Assembly: GCA_958295775.1 (NCBI GenBank)
Contig: CATQHC010000009.1
Span: 434,001-498,000 of the forward strand
Source: Chloroflexota bacterium
GTDB taxonomy: Bacteria > Chloroflexota > UBA11872 > VXOZ01
Length of the DNA: 64,000 nucleotides
Reading direction: 5' to 3'
Shown: positions 49,524 to 58,630 of the stretch, one piece after another
Layout: each line of letters starts with the position of its first letter
Position numbering within the stretch: the first letter of the stretch is position 1
The notes under the pieces: generated by a model
Told to the model about the DNA's origin: nothing
What the model saw: the letters and a program-made list of their open reading frames with translations, nothing else
Database searches by the model: none
Translations under genes and position numbers: made by a program

Positions 49524-50978
49524 ATGGAAAACACAGAGCCCCTCATCTTCGAACGCAGCTCACCCGGCCGCCACGGCTACTCGTTACCGGAGAGCGACGT
49601 TCCGGCAGTAGCTGGCGGAGACACCATTCCCGCGCACTGGCAGCGCGACTCGCTGCCCTTACCCGAAGCATCGGAACTTGACGTCGTGCGCCACTTTACG
49701 CGTCTCTCGCAGCGCAACTACAGCATCGAGCACGGCTTCTACCCGCTTGGCTCCTGCACGATGAAGTACAACCCCAAGGTGAATGACGCAACCGCAGGAC
49801 TGCCGGGCTTTTCATTCATTCATCCCGACCAGCCTGAGAGCACCATTCAGGGCGCACTGGCGCTGATGCACAATCTCTCCCAAGCGCTTATGAAAATAAC
49901 CGGTTATGCGAATTGCTCTCTCCAACCGGCCGCGGGCGCGCACGGCGAACTCTGCGGCGTGCTGATGATCCGGGCGCATCACGTCAAACAAGGGAACCCG
50001 CGCCGCAAGATGATCATTCCCGATTCTGCCCACGGCACGAATCCGGCCACCGCCGCCATGTGCGGCTATACCGCCATCGAGGTGCCCTCCAACACGCAGG
50101 GAACTGTGGATATGGATGCGCTGGCCGCGTTGCTCGATGAAGACGTGGCCGGCTTGATGCTCACGGTGCCGAATACGCTCGGCCTCTTCGAGCAGGACAT
50201 CGTAGAGATCTGCCGCATGGCGCACGAGGTCGGCGCGCTCGTCTATTGCGACGGCGCCAATATGAACGCGCTCCTAGGCACGGTGCAACCCGCCGCCTTA
50301 GGCTTGGACGTGCTCCACCTCAATCTGCACAAGACATTCACAACCCCCCACGGGGGTGGTGGACCGGGAGCCGGGGCCATCTGCGTCAACGAAACGCTGG
50401 AGCCGTACCTGCCGGTGCCGCTGGTAAGCGAAGATGATGGCGTGTATGCGTGGGACTACGACCGTCCTGACAGCATCGGCCGCATCCACTCGTTCTACGG
50501 CAATTTTCTCAATCAAGTGCGTGCGTACACCTATATTTGCACGCTCGGCCTTGAAGGCATCAAACGTGCCGGCGAATACGCCGTACTCAATGCCAATTAC
50601 CTAAAGGAACGCTTGCGTGATGCCTACGCCTTGCGCTACGACCGCACCTGCATGCACGAGGTCGTCTTTGCCGGATTGAAAGAAAAGGCCGAGGGTGTGC
50701 GCACGCTTGACGTCGCCAAGCGCATGATCGATTACGGCTTTCATCCCTCCACGGTGTACTTCCCACTCATCGTGCCGGAAGCCCTCATGATCGAGCCGAC
50801 GGAAACCGAGAACAAGGACACACTCGACACCTTTATCGCTGCCTTGCTCGCCATCGCCGAGGAAGCCCAATCGGAGCCGGACAAGCTCAAGGATGCCCCC
50901 GTCTCCGCGCCCGTGCGGCGCCTCGACGAGACTACCGCCGCCCGCCGACCTAACCTGCGCTGGCAACCGCCGGAGTAG
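49524..50978 (+). CDS. gcvPB: Glycine dehydrogenase (decarboxylating) subunit 2
   Basis: This 484-residue beta subunit carries the pyridoxal-phosphate lysine in LHLNLHKTFTTPHGGGGPG. Other marks are HFTRLSQRNYSIEHGFYPLGSCTMKYNPKVND, IIPDSAHGTNPATAAMCGY, VYCDGANMNALLG and the C-terminal YGFHPSTVYFPLIVPEALMIEPTETE. It decarboxylates glycine and loads the remaining aminomethyl group on lipoyl-GcvH. The ATG at 49524 with AGGAA upstream was chosen although the frame is open much further upstream, inside gcvPA. It is the last gene of the gcv cluster. Confidence 0.97.
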   Translation: MENTEPLIFERSSPGRHGYSLPESDVPAVAGGDTIPAHWQRDSLPLPEASELDVVRHFTRLSQRNYSIEHGFYPLGSCTMKYNPKVNDATAGLPGFSFIHPDQPESTIQGALALMHNLSQALMKITGYANCSLQPAAGAHGELCGVLMIRAHHVKQGNPRRKMIIPDSAHGTNPATAAMCGYTAIEVPSNTQGTVDMDALAALLDEDVAGLMLTVPNTLGLFEQDIVEICRMAHEVGALVYCDGANMNALLGTVQPAALGLDVLHLNLHKTFTTPHGGGGPGAGAICVNETLEPYLPVPLVSEDDGVYAWDYDRPDSIGRIHSFYGNFLNQVRAYTYICTLGLEGIKRAGEYAVLNANYLKERLRDAYALRYDRTCMHEVVFAGLKEKAEGVRTLDVAKRMIDYGFHPSTVYFPLIVPEALMIEPTETENKDTLDTFIAALLAIAEEAQSEPDKLKDAPVSAPVRRLDETTAARRPNLRWQPPE

Positions 50979-51103
50979 TCTGGCGCTTTCACCGGTGCCT
51001 CGCTTGTTTCCCGCAAGAAGCGGGCAGCATACCGTCATTCCTGTAAGTGTTGACTATTCCGTTGACAGAATCCTCTCCCCAATTGGCAGTGTTGACAGTT
51101 CAT

Positions 51104-51130
51104 GTCATTCCGAGCGGAGCGAGAAATCTG
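51104..51130. repeat. Dispersed repeat E, copy 3
   Basis: GTCATTCCGAGCGGAGCGAG then AAATCTG lies in the 274-base gap between gcvPB and tgt. A degenerate CCCTCACCC/CCCTC block related to the MITE-like element follows at about 51190. Confidence 0.8.
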
Positions 51131-51252
51131 GGGTGCTCGTGAAGCGGTTAATGGCGGCATACAAGTCAAGCATTTCAGCCCGGTTGCCGGATCCCCTCAC
51201 CCTAGCCCTCTACCTCCGGAGAGGGTGCTTCTTAGCAAGTGTACGGCCCGTT

Positions 51253-52428
51253 CTAATTCTTTCGGACTTCCCGCCGGGCCTGCCACTTGCGCCGCTGTTC
51301 CACCCGCACTTCCTCAGATGCGGGCGTATACTGGGCAAGAAACTCTTCCTTGAAGGTCGCGAACCGCTGCTCCCTAATGGCCGTGCGCGCATCATCCAAG
51401 AGGCGGAAGATGAAGCGCAGATTGTGGAGCGTGGCGAGGCGGTGGTAGAGCAATTCGCCGCTGCGGCACAGATGGTGCAGATAGGCGGCGCTGTAGTGCG
51501 CGCAGGTTGGGCAATCGCACGTCGGGTCGACGGGTGATTCCTGGGTGCGATAGGCGGCCTTGCGGATGTTCACGCGGCCGGTGGGTGTAAACAGCGCGCC
51601 GTGCCGCGCCAAGCGCGTGGGCAGCACGCAGTCGAAGAGGTCCACGCCGTTGTCAATGGCTTCCAAGAGATCTTCCGGCGACCCTACGCCCATCAGGTAT
51701 CTGGGCTTCTGTTGCGGCAGCAAGTCGTGAAGACGCGCGAGCATCCCGTACATATCCGCTTTCGACTCGCCAACGCTCAGACCGCCGATCCCATAGCCTG
51801 GGAATCCGATATCCTCCAACGCTTTCAGCGACCGCTCCCGCAGGTCGAGGTGCAGACCCCCTTGCACGATGCCGAAGAGCGCCTGGTCGCCGCGCCGTTT
51901 CGCATCGCGGCAGCGGGCCGCCCAGGCGAGCGTGCGCGTCAAGGCCGCTTCGTCCTCGGCATAGGCGGCAGGCTGCGGTGTGAGATGGTCGAGCGCCATG
52001 ATGATGTCCGCGCCGAGCGCTTCTTGCACCGCGACCGCCCGCTCGGGACTGAGCACGTGCCTGCTGCCGTCGAGATGCGAACGAAAAGTAACCGACTCAT
52101 CGGTTATGTCAACGCGATGGCCCAGGCTATAGATTTGATACCCGCCGCTGTCGGTAAGCATGGGCCCCGGCCAGCGCATGAAGCGATGGAGGCCGCCCAG
52201 TTGCCGCATCACGTCCGGTCCAGGCCTTAGCAACAGGTGATAGGTATTGGCCAGCAGCATTTCCGCGCCAAGCGCACCGACCTCGTCGCCGGTGAGCGCC
52301 TTCACGCTCGCTTGCGTCGCCACCGGCATGAATGCGGGCGTCGTCACCTCGCCATGCGGCGTGGTCAAGGTTCCGACCCGGGCAGCGCCGGCGGTGGCCT
52401 CGATGCTGAATTTTAGGACGTCTGCCAT
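51253..52428 (-). CDS. tgt: tRNA-guanine transglycosylase
   Basis: Tgt exchanges guanine-34 for preQ1 in tRNAs with GUN anticodons. The 391-residue protein has MLTDSGGYQIYSLG (catalytic Asp of DSGG), GIVQGGLHLDLRERS, GIGGLSVGES, VGSPEDLLEAIDNGVDLFDCVLPTRLARHG (nucleophile Asp) and the zinc site CDCPTCAHYSAAYLHHL. At the base-recognition site it reads ALDHLTPQPAAYA where typical bacterial enzymes have FDECTPYPA, so Glu-Cys is replaced by His-Leu. That may alter base preference or simply be a lineage variant. The ATG at 52428 follows GGCGGTGAG; earlier starts add nine poor residues. It is monocistronic. Confidence 0.93.
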   Translation of the reverse strand: MADVLKFSIEATAGAARVGTLTTPHGEVTTPAFMPVATQASVKALTGDEVGALGAEMLLANTYHLLLRPGPDVMRQLGGLHRFMRWPGPMLTDSGGYQIYSLGHRVDITDESVTFRSHLDGSRHVLSPERAVAVQEALGADIIMALDHLTPQPAAYAEDEAALTRTLAWAARCRDAKRRGDQALFGIVQGGLHLDLRERSLKALEDIGFPGYGIGGLSVGESKADMYGMLARLHDLLPQQKPRYLMGVGSPEDLLEAIDNGVDLFDCVLPTRLARHGALFTPTGRVNIRKAAYRTQESPVDPTCDCPTCAHYSAAYLHHLCRSGELLYHRLATLHNLRFIFRLLDDARTAIREQRFATFKEEFLAQYTPASEEVRVEQRRKWQARREVRKN

Positions 52429-52514
52429 CGCGTGCTCACCGCCTATAACCGCCACTGCCGGCTGATCTCAATTGAACCCGTATTGAAGCCTATCCCGCTC
52501 GCTCCGGCGTACCC

Positions 52515-52561
52515 TCCGTACGTGCTTCGACAGGGGCTTCGCGCAGCCCTCAGCACGAACG
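52515..52561. repeat. Dispersed hairpin repeat D, copy 3
   Basis: CCGTACGTGCTTCGACAGGG then GCTTCGCGCAGCCC and TCAGCACGAACGG is the reverse complement of the copy at 12873-12919, with a single-base arm difference. Confidence 0.85.
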
Positions 52562-52634
52562 GAGGGGAGGTATCTCAGTGGGACTTGCCCGGCCCTAGGC
52601 CAAGATAAGGACTCCGTTCGAACTTCGATGTAGC

Positions 52635-52653
52635 ACGGGGGCTTGTCCCCCGT
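52635..52653. repeat. Dispersed hairpin repeat B, copy 2
   Basis: ACGGGGG and CCCCCGT arms flank CTTGT, preceded by GTAGC and followed by TCTTCCACTCTA. It is 98 bases from copy 3 in the same orientation. Confidence 0.88.
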
Positions 52654-52732
52654 TCTTCCACTCTAACCAAGGCATAACCCGGCTTGATCTCCACTGCAGC
52701 CAATTATTGCCCAGTCCTGTATTCACCGTAGC

Positions 52733-52751
52733 GCGGGGGCTTGCCCCCCGC
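52733..52751. repeat. Dispersed hairpin repeat B, copy 3
   Basis: GCGGGGG and CCCCCGC arms flank CTTGC, preceded by GTAGC and followed by TCTTCCACTCTA. Confidence 0.88.
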
Positions 52752-52933
52752 TCTTCCACTCTAGCGCGTTGCTTGGGGCCGCGCACATAGCGCAGCCTCC
52801 GCATGCTTATTCACTCCGGCAGAGTATGCGAACCGGCTGCGCGCGCGGTACCATATCTGCAAGTTACACTAGGCAAAGGACCTCGCACAGCGCATTCGTG
52901 CGCGCGTGCGACCGCCGCTGAGGAGCAAATTCT

Positions 52934-53968
52934 ATGCGCGCAATTCGCTTTCACTCGTTTGGGGGGCCTGAGACCCTGCAGCTCGATACCGTACCCGTGC
53001 CAGAACCCGGCGCTGATGAAGTTCTCGTCAAAATTTACGCGTCCGGCGTCAACCACCTCGACATTTGGCTACGCACCGGCGCCCGCCCCAGCATTGAGAC
53101 GCCGCATGCCCCCGGCTCCGAGGTTGCCGGCGAGATCGTGCAGGCCGGCGCCGCGGTGCGCAACGTAGCCGTCGGCCAGAGGGTAGCAATCTCGCCGTGG
53201 GCATTCTGCGGCGTGTGCGAATTCTGCTTGCGGGGCGAAGAGAGCCTCTGTGTTGACGGCCACATCATCGGCACGGCTCCCAACCAGGGCGGCTACGCGG
53301 AGTACATCGCTGTGCCGGCGTCCATCGCCGTATCCATCCCGGATTCCCTCACCTATGATGACGCGGCGGCGCTGACGCTCGCCGCCATCACCTCCTGGCA
53401 TATGCTCTACCGGCGCACCCGCGTTCAGCCGGGGGAATGGGTGCTGGTGCAAGCGGCAGGCAGCGGCGTCGGCGTGTATGCCGTGCAGATAGCGCGCTTC
53501 CTCGGCGCGCGCGTCATCGCCACTGCCGGTAGCAATGAGAAACTCAACCGTGCCCGCGAGCTTGGCGCGGACGCTACGATCAACTATAGCGAGCAGGATG
53601 TGGCAAGCGCGGTGAAAGACATCACGAACGGCCGCGGCGTAGACGTGGTCTTTGAGCACGTGGGTGAAGCCACGTGGGAGCAAAGCATTCGCTCGCTGGC
53701 GCGGAACGGACGGCTGGTTACGTGCGGCGCTACCACGGGGCGCGGCGGCAAGGTGGACATCGGTCTGCTCTACACCCGCCAGCAGAGCCTGCTCGGCAGC
53801 ATGGGCGGCAACCGCCTGGACCTGCAGCAGGTACTCTCGCTTGCCGACCGGGGAATTCTCAATCCTGTGCTCGACACCGTCTTTCCACTGGCGGAAGCCC
53901 AGGAGGCGCACCGGCGCATGGCTGCAAGAGCGCAGTTCGGCAAAATGCTGCTGCATCCAACCGAGTAA
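52934..53968 (+). CDS. Zinc-containing alcohol dehydrogenase/quinone oxidoreductase family protein
   Basis: This 344-residue medium-chain dehydrogenase has an N-terminal GroES-like domain (PGADEVLVKIYASGVNHLDIWLRTG, HAPGSEVAGEIVQAG). The structural-zinc loop CGVCEFCLRGEESLC has four Cys. A Rossmann domain follows with VLVQAAGSGVGVYAVQIARFLGARVIATAGS and VDVVFEHVG. The catalytic-zinc Cys of true alcohol dehydrogenases is replaced by Asn in GVNHLD, as in quinone-oxidoreductase-like members, so it may bind only structural zinc. The ATG at 52934 is preceded by GAGGAG. The substrate is unknown. Confidence 0.9.
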   Translation: MRAIRFHSFGGPETLQLDTVPVPEPGADEVLVKIYASGVNHLDIWLRTGARPSIETPHAPGSEVAGEIVQAGAAVRNVAVGQRVAISPWAFCGVCEFCLRGEESLCVDGHIIGTAPNQGGYAEYIAVPASIAVSIPDSLTYDDAAALTLAAITSWHMLYRRTRVQPGEWVLVQAAGSGVGVYAVQIARFLGARVIATAGSNEKLNRARELGADATINYSEQDVASAVKDITNGRGVDVVFEHVGEATWEQSIRSLARNGRLVTCGATTGRGGKVDIGLLYTRQQSLLGSMGGNRLDLQQVLSLADRGILNPVLDTVFPLAEAQEAHRRMAARAQFGKMLLHPTE

Positions 53969-54204
53969 ATCAGCAATTCCAAAAACGGCCTCCCAAACCT
54001 CTGTAACTCAGCGGGAGAACGCGAAGGAATCTGATTGCGGTGGGTGGCTGCCGGAAGTCCAAGACTGAAGAGGGTTTGCCGTAAAGCCGACGCAGAATTC
54101 AGTTTCCGGACCGCGTCGATATGAAGGGCTCGAACGAGAAGGAACGGCCTGTTTGCAGCCGAGCGGCGTGCTCGTAAGAGAGCAGAACCAGGCCTTATTC
54201 GCTT

Positions 54205-55143
54205 CTAATCTAGTTCCCACATCGAAAGATAGCGTTCGCCGGCATCCGGAATGATGGTAACCACGGTCTTGCCGGCGCCCAACTCTTGGGCCACCGCGAG
54301 CGCAGCCACCACTGCCCCGCCGGCGGAGATGCCGGCCAGGATGCCTTCCGACTTAGCCAAGCGCTCGGCCATGGCAATCGCGTCTTCATCAGCCACCGTC
54401 ATCACGTCCGCGAGCACACTGCGGTCCAATATACCGGGCACGAAACCCGCTCCGGTCCCTTGAATGCGGGTGATGCCGGGACGGCCGCCGGAAAGAACTG
54501 CGGACTTGGCCGGCTCTACGGCAATCACGCGTACATGAGGGGCTTCATCACGCATTACCTGGCCGATACCGGTGATCGTGCCCCCGGTGCCGACCATAGC
54601 CACCACCGCATCGAGCTTGCCGGCAGTGTCGTGAAGAATCTCCCGCGCCGTCGTCGCACGGTGAACGGCCGGATTCGCCGGATTCATGAACTGCTGCGGC
54701 ATGAAGTAGCCGTGGTTTCGCACTAATTCCTGAGCCGCGTAGACGGCGCCGGACATGCCTTCGATGGCGGGCGTCAGAACAAGCTCCGCGCCAAGCAACG
54801 CGAGCAGTTTGCGCCGTTCCACGCTCATGTCTTCCGGCATGGTGAGCATGAGCTTATAGCCCTTCACGGCGCAGACAATTGCCAGGCCGATGCCGGTGTT
54901 GCCGCTGGTCGGCTCCACCACCGTGTCGCCGGCTTTGAGCGTGCCCTCCCGCTCCGCCGTTTCAATCATGGCGAGGCCGATCCGGTCCTTCACACTGCCG
55001 CCCGGGTTTCGCGATTCGATTTTGGCGAGAACCGTAGCCGATTCAGGCCCGGGCAGACGGTTGAGACGCACCAGCGGCGTGCGCCCTATCATCTGCAACA
55101 CGTCGTCATAGACCATGGGCGGCAATCCGGCATCTTCTGACAT
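54205..55143 (-). CDS. cysK: Cysteine synthase (O-acetylserine sulfhydrylase)
   Basis: This 312-residue PLP enzyme makes cysteine from O-acetylserine and sulfide. The PLP lysine lies in ESRNPGGSVKDRIGLAMIE. PTSGNTGIGLA binds substrate, MVGTGGTITGIGQV binds the PLP phosphate, and the late EGILAGISAGGAVVAAL and IPDAGERYLSM match CysK. Of the tandem ATGs at 55146 and 55143, the second has AGAGG at a better spacing. cysE is not adjacent. It is divergent from nothing obvious; the 55147-55434 gap holds no gene. Confidence 0.95.
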   Translation of the reverse strand: MSEDAGLPPMVYDDVLQMIGRTPLVRLNRLPGPESATVLAKIESRNPGGSVKDRIGLAMIETAEREGTLKAGDTVVEPTSGNTGIGLAIVCAVKGYKLMLTMPEDMSVERRKLLALLGAELVLTPAIEGMSGAVYAAQELVRNHGYFMPQQFMNPANPAVHRATTAREILHDTAGKLDAVVAMVGTGGTITGIGQVMRDEAPHVRVIAVEPAKSAVLSGGRPGITRIQGTGAGFVPGILDRSVLADVMTVADEDAIAMAERLAKSEGILAGISAGGAVVAALAVAQELGAGKTVVTIIPDAGERYLSMWELD

Positions 55144-55434
55144 CATTACCTCTTGTTTCAAAGAAACTCAGCGCAATTCTCTTGAATCCGGGCATGGCCC
55201 AAAGCATCTAACCGCACCGCAAACCAGGCAAGGCCAATGCTCTCAGCGCGGCACTGCGCTCCGCAGTGAGAAGTCGCACCGACACATTTCCAAGATTCTG
55301 CACACTGCAAGACTGCAACAGGACCACGTCACTCTCTCACCCGATTGCACTAGAGCCGCCCAGGTGCCCGCGGCACTGCTGGCTCTGCCCAGACCGGCGG
55401 TTTTCGTAAGCGCACGAGCGCTCGCCACGACCGT

Positions 55435-56541
55435 CTAGGGTTCTACATCCGCTTGCTGCACAGAGACTTCCTGTCCGGCGAGCGGTTGCAATTGGCCCAT
55501 CGCTGCCATGCTCTCCGACATCATGCTGCGCACGGCAGTCACGTTGGGCATCAACACCACAGCACCCGATTCCAGCACAGCATCGGAAACCAAGTTTCCT
55601 TCATAGTCAATTACCTCGCTATACATGCGTTCACGGGGAATCGCAAGACCGAGTCTTGCCAGAGCCACCACGCGCTGGGGTTGGAGAGGGAAGTTGGTGT
55701 CCACCATACCGTACAGATCGTCAAAGAGCAGGGGGATTTTCACGAGGCTTTGGAACGTAAGCAACTGGGACTTTAGTTCAACCAGCGCCTGCTGTTGCCG
55801 ATCGATACGACCAAAGTCTCCTCGCAGATCGTCGAAGCGCGTACGTACGTAACGGAGCAGCGTATCCCCACTCATGTGGTGCAGCCCGCGTCTTATGACA
55901 AAGGGCTCGAAACCGGTGTCGTCTTCATTGGGGAAGCTGTAGTCGTTTATGTCGTATTTTACGTCGATCTCAATCCCACCCAATTCATCGATGATGCGCC
56001 GGAAGCCATCAAAGTCGATCGTAATATAATATTGGATTGGAATGCCCAGCAGTATCTCAGCCGACTCCATCAAGAGCTCTGCGCCCCCGACACTGAACAG
56101 CTCATTGATCCGCCGATTTTGATACCCGGGAACCAATGACACGACGTCGCGCGGTATCGAAACTAGCATCGCAGCCTTCTTCACAGGGTCGATGGTCACG
56201 ACGATGATGGTGTCCGCACGGCCTACGTCGTTTGTACGCGTATCCACGCCAATGATGACGACGCTAAATGGCTCTGTATCCGTCCAATCCGGAATTGGGG
56301 GGTCTTCAACCGTGGGGGCAACTTCCAAAACCTTCTTTTCAACCGCGGAGTCGCCGCCAGGCTTTCCGTCCGTCGCAGAGCTAGCAGTTTCGGCCCGGCT
56401 TGCCGCGGAATCATCGTCCCGACTGAGTAACCAAGCTGTGCCCCCAAGAAATGAGAGCAAGAGGACTACAGCCAATCCCAAGCCGACAACCACACGCAGC
56501 CACGATAGCCGGCGCGAAGAATAGTGAATCCGTCCCTGCAT
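55435..56541 (-). CDS. LytR-CpsA-Psr (LCP) family protein
   Basis: This 368-residue membrane protein has an N-terminal transmembrane helix (about residues 16-38), a linker of about 55 residues rich in Ser, Ala and Asp, and an extracytoplasmic LCP domain. Conserved elements are FSVVIIGVDTRTNDVGRADTIIVVTIDP, AAMLVSIPRDVVSLVPG, YYITIDFDGFRRIIDELGGIEIDV, GLHHMSGDTLLRYVRTRFDD and DFGRIDRQQQALVEL. LCP enzymes transfer glycopolymers from lipid carriers to the cell wall or other acceptors. The Arg and Asp residues that bind pyrophosphate are present. GAGGCGG precedes the ATG at 56541. Confidence 0.92.
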   Translation of the reverse strand: MQGRIHYSSRRLSWLRVVVGLGLAVVLLLSFLGGTAWLLSRDDDSAASRAETASSATDGKPGGDSAVEKKVLEVAPTVEDPPIPDWTDTEPFSVVIIGVDTRTNDVGRADTIIVVTIDPVKKAAMLVSIPRDVVSLVPGYQNRRINELFSVGGAELLMESAEILLGIPIQYYITIDFDGFRRIIDELGGIEIDVKYDINDYSFPNEDDTGFEPFVIRRGLHHMSGDTLLRYVRTRFDDLRGDFGRIDRQQQALVELKSQLLTFQSLVKIPLLFDDLYGMVDTNFPLQPQRVVALARLGLAIPRERMYSEVIDYEGNLVSDAVLESGAVVLMPNVTAVRSMMSESMAAMGQLQPLAGQEVSVQQADVEP

Positions 56542-56804
56542 TTACCGCCTCAGCCCAGTCCCTTCATCCGTTGCGACTGTCTGCCGACAAGGATTTGTAG
56601 AAGCTGCAATCTTCTTTCATTATGCCACTCAGCATTCTCAGGGACAATCTCAGCGATTGCGGCGGGCCCAGACACCGCCAACCACAATATCTTGCGCAGA
56701 CTTACCTTATTCTAGCGCTGGGATTCGGCATCGGCAACCCATGGCAAACCCGGGTGTTTCGGCAAAGGAATCTAGACTAAATCCGCTATGCCTTACGAAG
56801 CGTG

Positions 56805-56810
56805 TATACT
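56805..56810 (+). promoter_or_regulatory. -10 element for the SDR gene at 56836
   Basis: TATACT lies 25 bases upstream of the ATG, followed by an AAAGGAG ribosome-binding site. No convincing -35 is present. Confidence 0.4.
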
Positions 56811-56835
56811 CGACTAGCAAAAGGAGTAAAGGGCC

Positions 56836-57630
56836 ATGGGTATCTTGGCGCAGTTCCAGTTGGACGATCAGGTCGCCATTGTGACCGGCGCCGGCAGCGG
56901 CATCGGCAGAGCAATCGCCGGTGCGCTGGCTGAGGCCGGCGCCAAAGTTGCCTGCGTGGATAACCAGGCGGCGCGCGCCGACGAGGCCGCACATGCACTC
57001 GCCGCGGCGGGGCATACGTCGCTTGCCATCCAGGCTGACATCACTAGCGAGCACGACATGCGGCAGATGGTAGCGATCACCGAATCACAGCTCGGGCCGC
57101 TCGCCGTGTGCTTTGCGAACGCCGGCGTCGCCGAGCGGCGCAGTAATCTCGTAGACGCGCCGCTGGAAGAGTGGCAGCATGTGCTGGACGTTGATCTGAC
57201 CGGACCGTTCCTCACCGTCCGCGAAGCCGCGAGAGTGATGATTCCGCGTCAGAGAGGGAAGATCGTCGTAACCGCCAGTGCGGTGGGTTTTGTGGCCTCA
57301 TTTCACCACGGCCTCTCCCGCGCCTACGGCTCGGCCAAAGGCGGCGTGATCAACCTCATCCGTTCGGTGGCGGTTGAACTCGCACCCCATAACATTCAAG
57401 TAAACGGCTTTGCCCCCGGCTACACGCGTACGCAGATCGGCGGTGGTCGCTACCTGGCGGAAACTCCCGAGACCGCAGCGTTCGTGGAAGCCGTGCAGGA
57501 GCGCTGCCCGGCGGGTCGTTTGGCGGAACCGGAAGACTACACCGGCGTCGCGGTGTTCCTTGCCTCCCAGGCCTCCAACTTCATGGTCGGCCACACCGTG
57601 GTCGTTGACGGCGGCTGGTTAATCGTGTAG
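56836..57630 (+). CDS. SDR-family oxidoreductase
   Basis: This 264-residue classical SDR has VTGAGSGIGRAIAGALAEAG (residues 17-36), VDN after strand 2, FANAGV, a catalytic Ser in VTASAVGF, Tyr-x3-Lys in YGSAKGG, and an NGFAPGYTRT loop. It ends VDGGWLIV. AAAGGAG stands upstream of the ATG at 56836. Such enzymes often oxidise sugars or polyols (gluconate 5-dehydrogenase-like), but the substrate is not determined. It is monocistronic. Confidence 0.9.
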   Translation: MGILAQFQLDDQVAIVTGAGSGIGRAIAGALAEAGAKVACVDNQAARADEAAHALAAAGHTSLAIQADITSEHDMRQMVAITESQLGPLAVCFANAGVAERRSNLVDAPLEEWQHVLDVDLTGPFLTVREAARVMIPRQRGKIVVTASAVGFVASFHHGLSRAYGSAKGGVINLIRSVAVELAPHNIQVNGFAPGYTRTQIGGGRYLAETPETAAFVEAVQERCPAGRLAEPEDYTGVAVFLASQASNFMVGHTVVVDGGWLIV

Positions 57631-57691
57631 CGGCAAGCCACTCCTCAATCACCATTAACTGGGCAACATGAGAATTCTCACTGCCCCGGTA

Positions 57692-57712
57692 GCGCAGGTT
57701 TGCAACCTGCGC
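57692..57712. repeat. Dispersed hairpin repeat A, copy 4
   Basis: GCGCAGGTT and AACCTGCGC arms flank TGC, preceded by CCCCGGTA. It is identical in its core to copy 1 at 7568. Confidence 0.92.
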
Positions 57713-57805
57713 CCCATGCGCGGCAGGATGCGGCTAATCCGCCAAGGCTTTCATGTGATACCCTAAGACCAATCTTGCGTCCATTCAGAGACGGAGAAGA
57801 GTCCC

Positions 57806-58630
57806 TTGGCAAACGAACCGTGGGTCGCACTTGTCGGCCCCTTTCCCGCGGAACTCCGCCCCAGTACGCGGTGGCGCGACCGCTACCAGCGTGTGCCCCG
57901 CACAATCCAAACGAATGAGCTCGAAGCAGCACTCGCGGATCCGACGCTCGACAGCGTGATACTGTACTGGAATCTGCCTGACCGGCTCACCCTCGCTGAG
58001 CGCGTGTTGGCAACAGATCGGCCCCTCTGTCTCCCCGGACCGCTGACGCCGGACGAATTACAGCTTCTCCAGGCTTCTTCGACCTCACCATTTCTTGGCG
58101 CCGCGAGCCTGGTACTGCCTGCCGTGCGCGCGATGAAGCTGGCGCTCGACCCGGAGAAGACAGGCCCTGCGCGCTACGTTGCCGTGAGACGGCTCACCAA
58201 AACCGCTCCCACAGCCCCGCACTTTGCGCCGTTAACGGTTGCCTTAGTCACTGCAGCTTCATTTATAGACGACACGCCGGACTGGATCTTTGCCAGTCGC
58301 GCCGCGCACAAGGAGACTACAACCATCATCGTCAATCTGCACTTCCCGTCTGCTGAGGTGATGGCAACCTGGGTGCAGATGCCGGACGGCCCGGTGCAAG
58401 ATGATTGGATGGTGTACGGCACGAAAGGAATGCTGCACCAACGCGACGAGGCTGCCGACCACACGCTCGCCGCGCATCTCCTGGACCACTGGCTCAGCGT
58501 GCGCAGCGGACGCGACGAACCGCTCATGTGCGCAGAGCAGGCTCTCATTGCCGCGAGCCTCGCTCAAGCAATCGACCGTTCGCTCGAAGAACGACGCCGT
58601 GTGGCGTGGCAGGAGGTGGCAAATGTCTGA
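57806..58630 (+). CDS. Uncharacterised partner of a Gfo/Idh/MocA oxidoreductase, possibly a degenerate paralogue
   Basis: This protein of about 274 residues overlaps the next gene by 8 bases. Its outline is that of a truncated Gfo/Idh/MocA protein: WVALVGPFP in place of the nucleotide-binding loop, then LEAALADPTLDSVILYWNLPDRLTLAERVLATDRPLCLPGPLT (where relatives have the EKP motif), and a late QMPDGPVQDDWMVYGTKGMLHQRDEA like their beta-sheet domain. The glycine-rich NAD loop and the E/DKP lysine are both missing, so it is unlikely to be an active dehydrogenase. A non-catalytic subunit is possible. The start is a TTG at 57806 preceded by GGAGAAG. Confidence 0.7.
   Translation: MANEPWVALVGPFPAELRPSTRWRDRYQRVPRTIQTNELEAALADPTLDSVILYWNLPDRLTLAERVLATDRPLCLPGPLTPDELQLLQASSTSPFLGAASLVLPAVRAMKLALDPEKTGPARYVAVRRLTKTAPTAPHFAPLTVALVTAASFIDDTPDWIFASRAAHKETTTIIVNLHFPSAEVMATWVQMPDGPVQDDWMVYGTKGMLHQRDEAADHTLAAHLLDHWLSVRSGRDEPLMCAEQALIAASLAQAIDRSLEERRRVAWQEVANV

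Larger units (their letters stand above)
52429..52933. other. 505-bp intergenic region with one D and two B repeats
   Basis: The region holds repeat D (52515-52561), repeat B copies 2 and 3 (52635-52653 and 52733-52751) and no supported gene. The two B copies are each followed by TCTTCCACTCTA, so the duplicated unit is longer than the hairpin. Confidence 0.55.
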
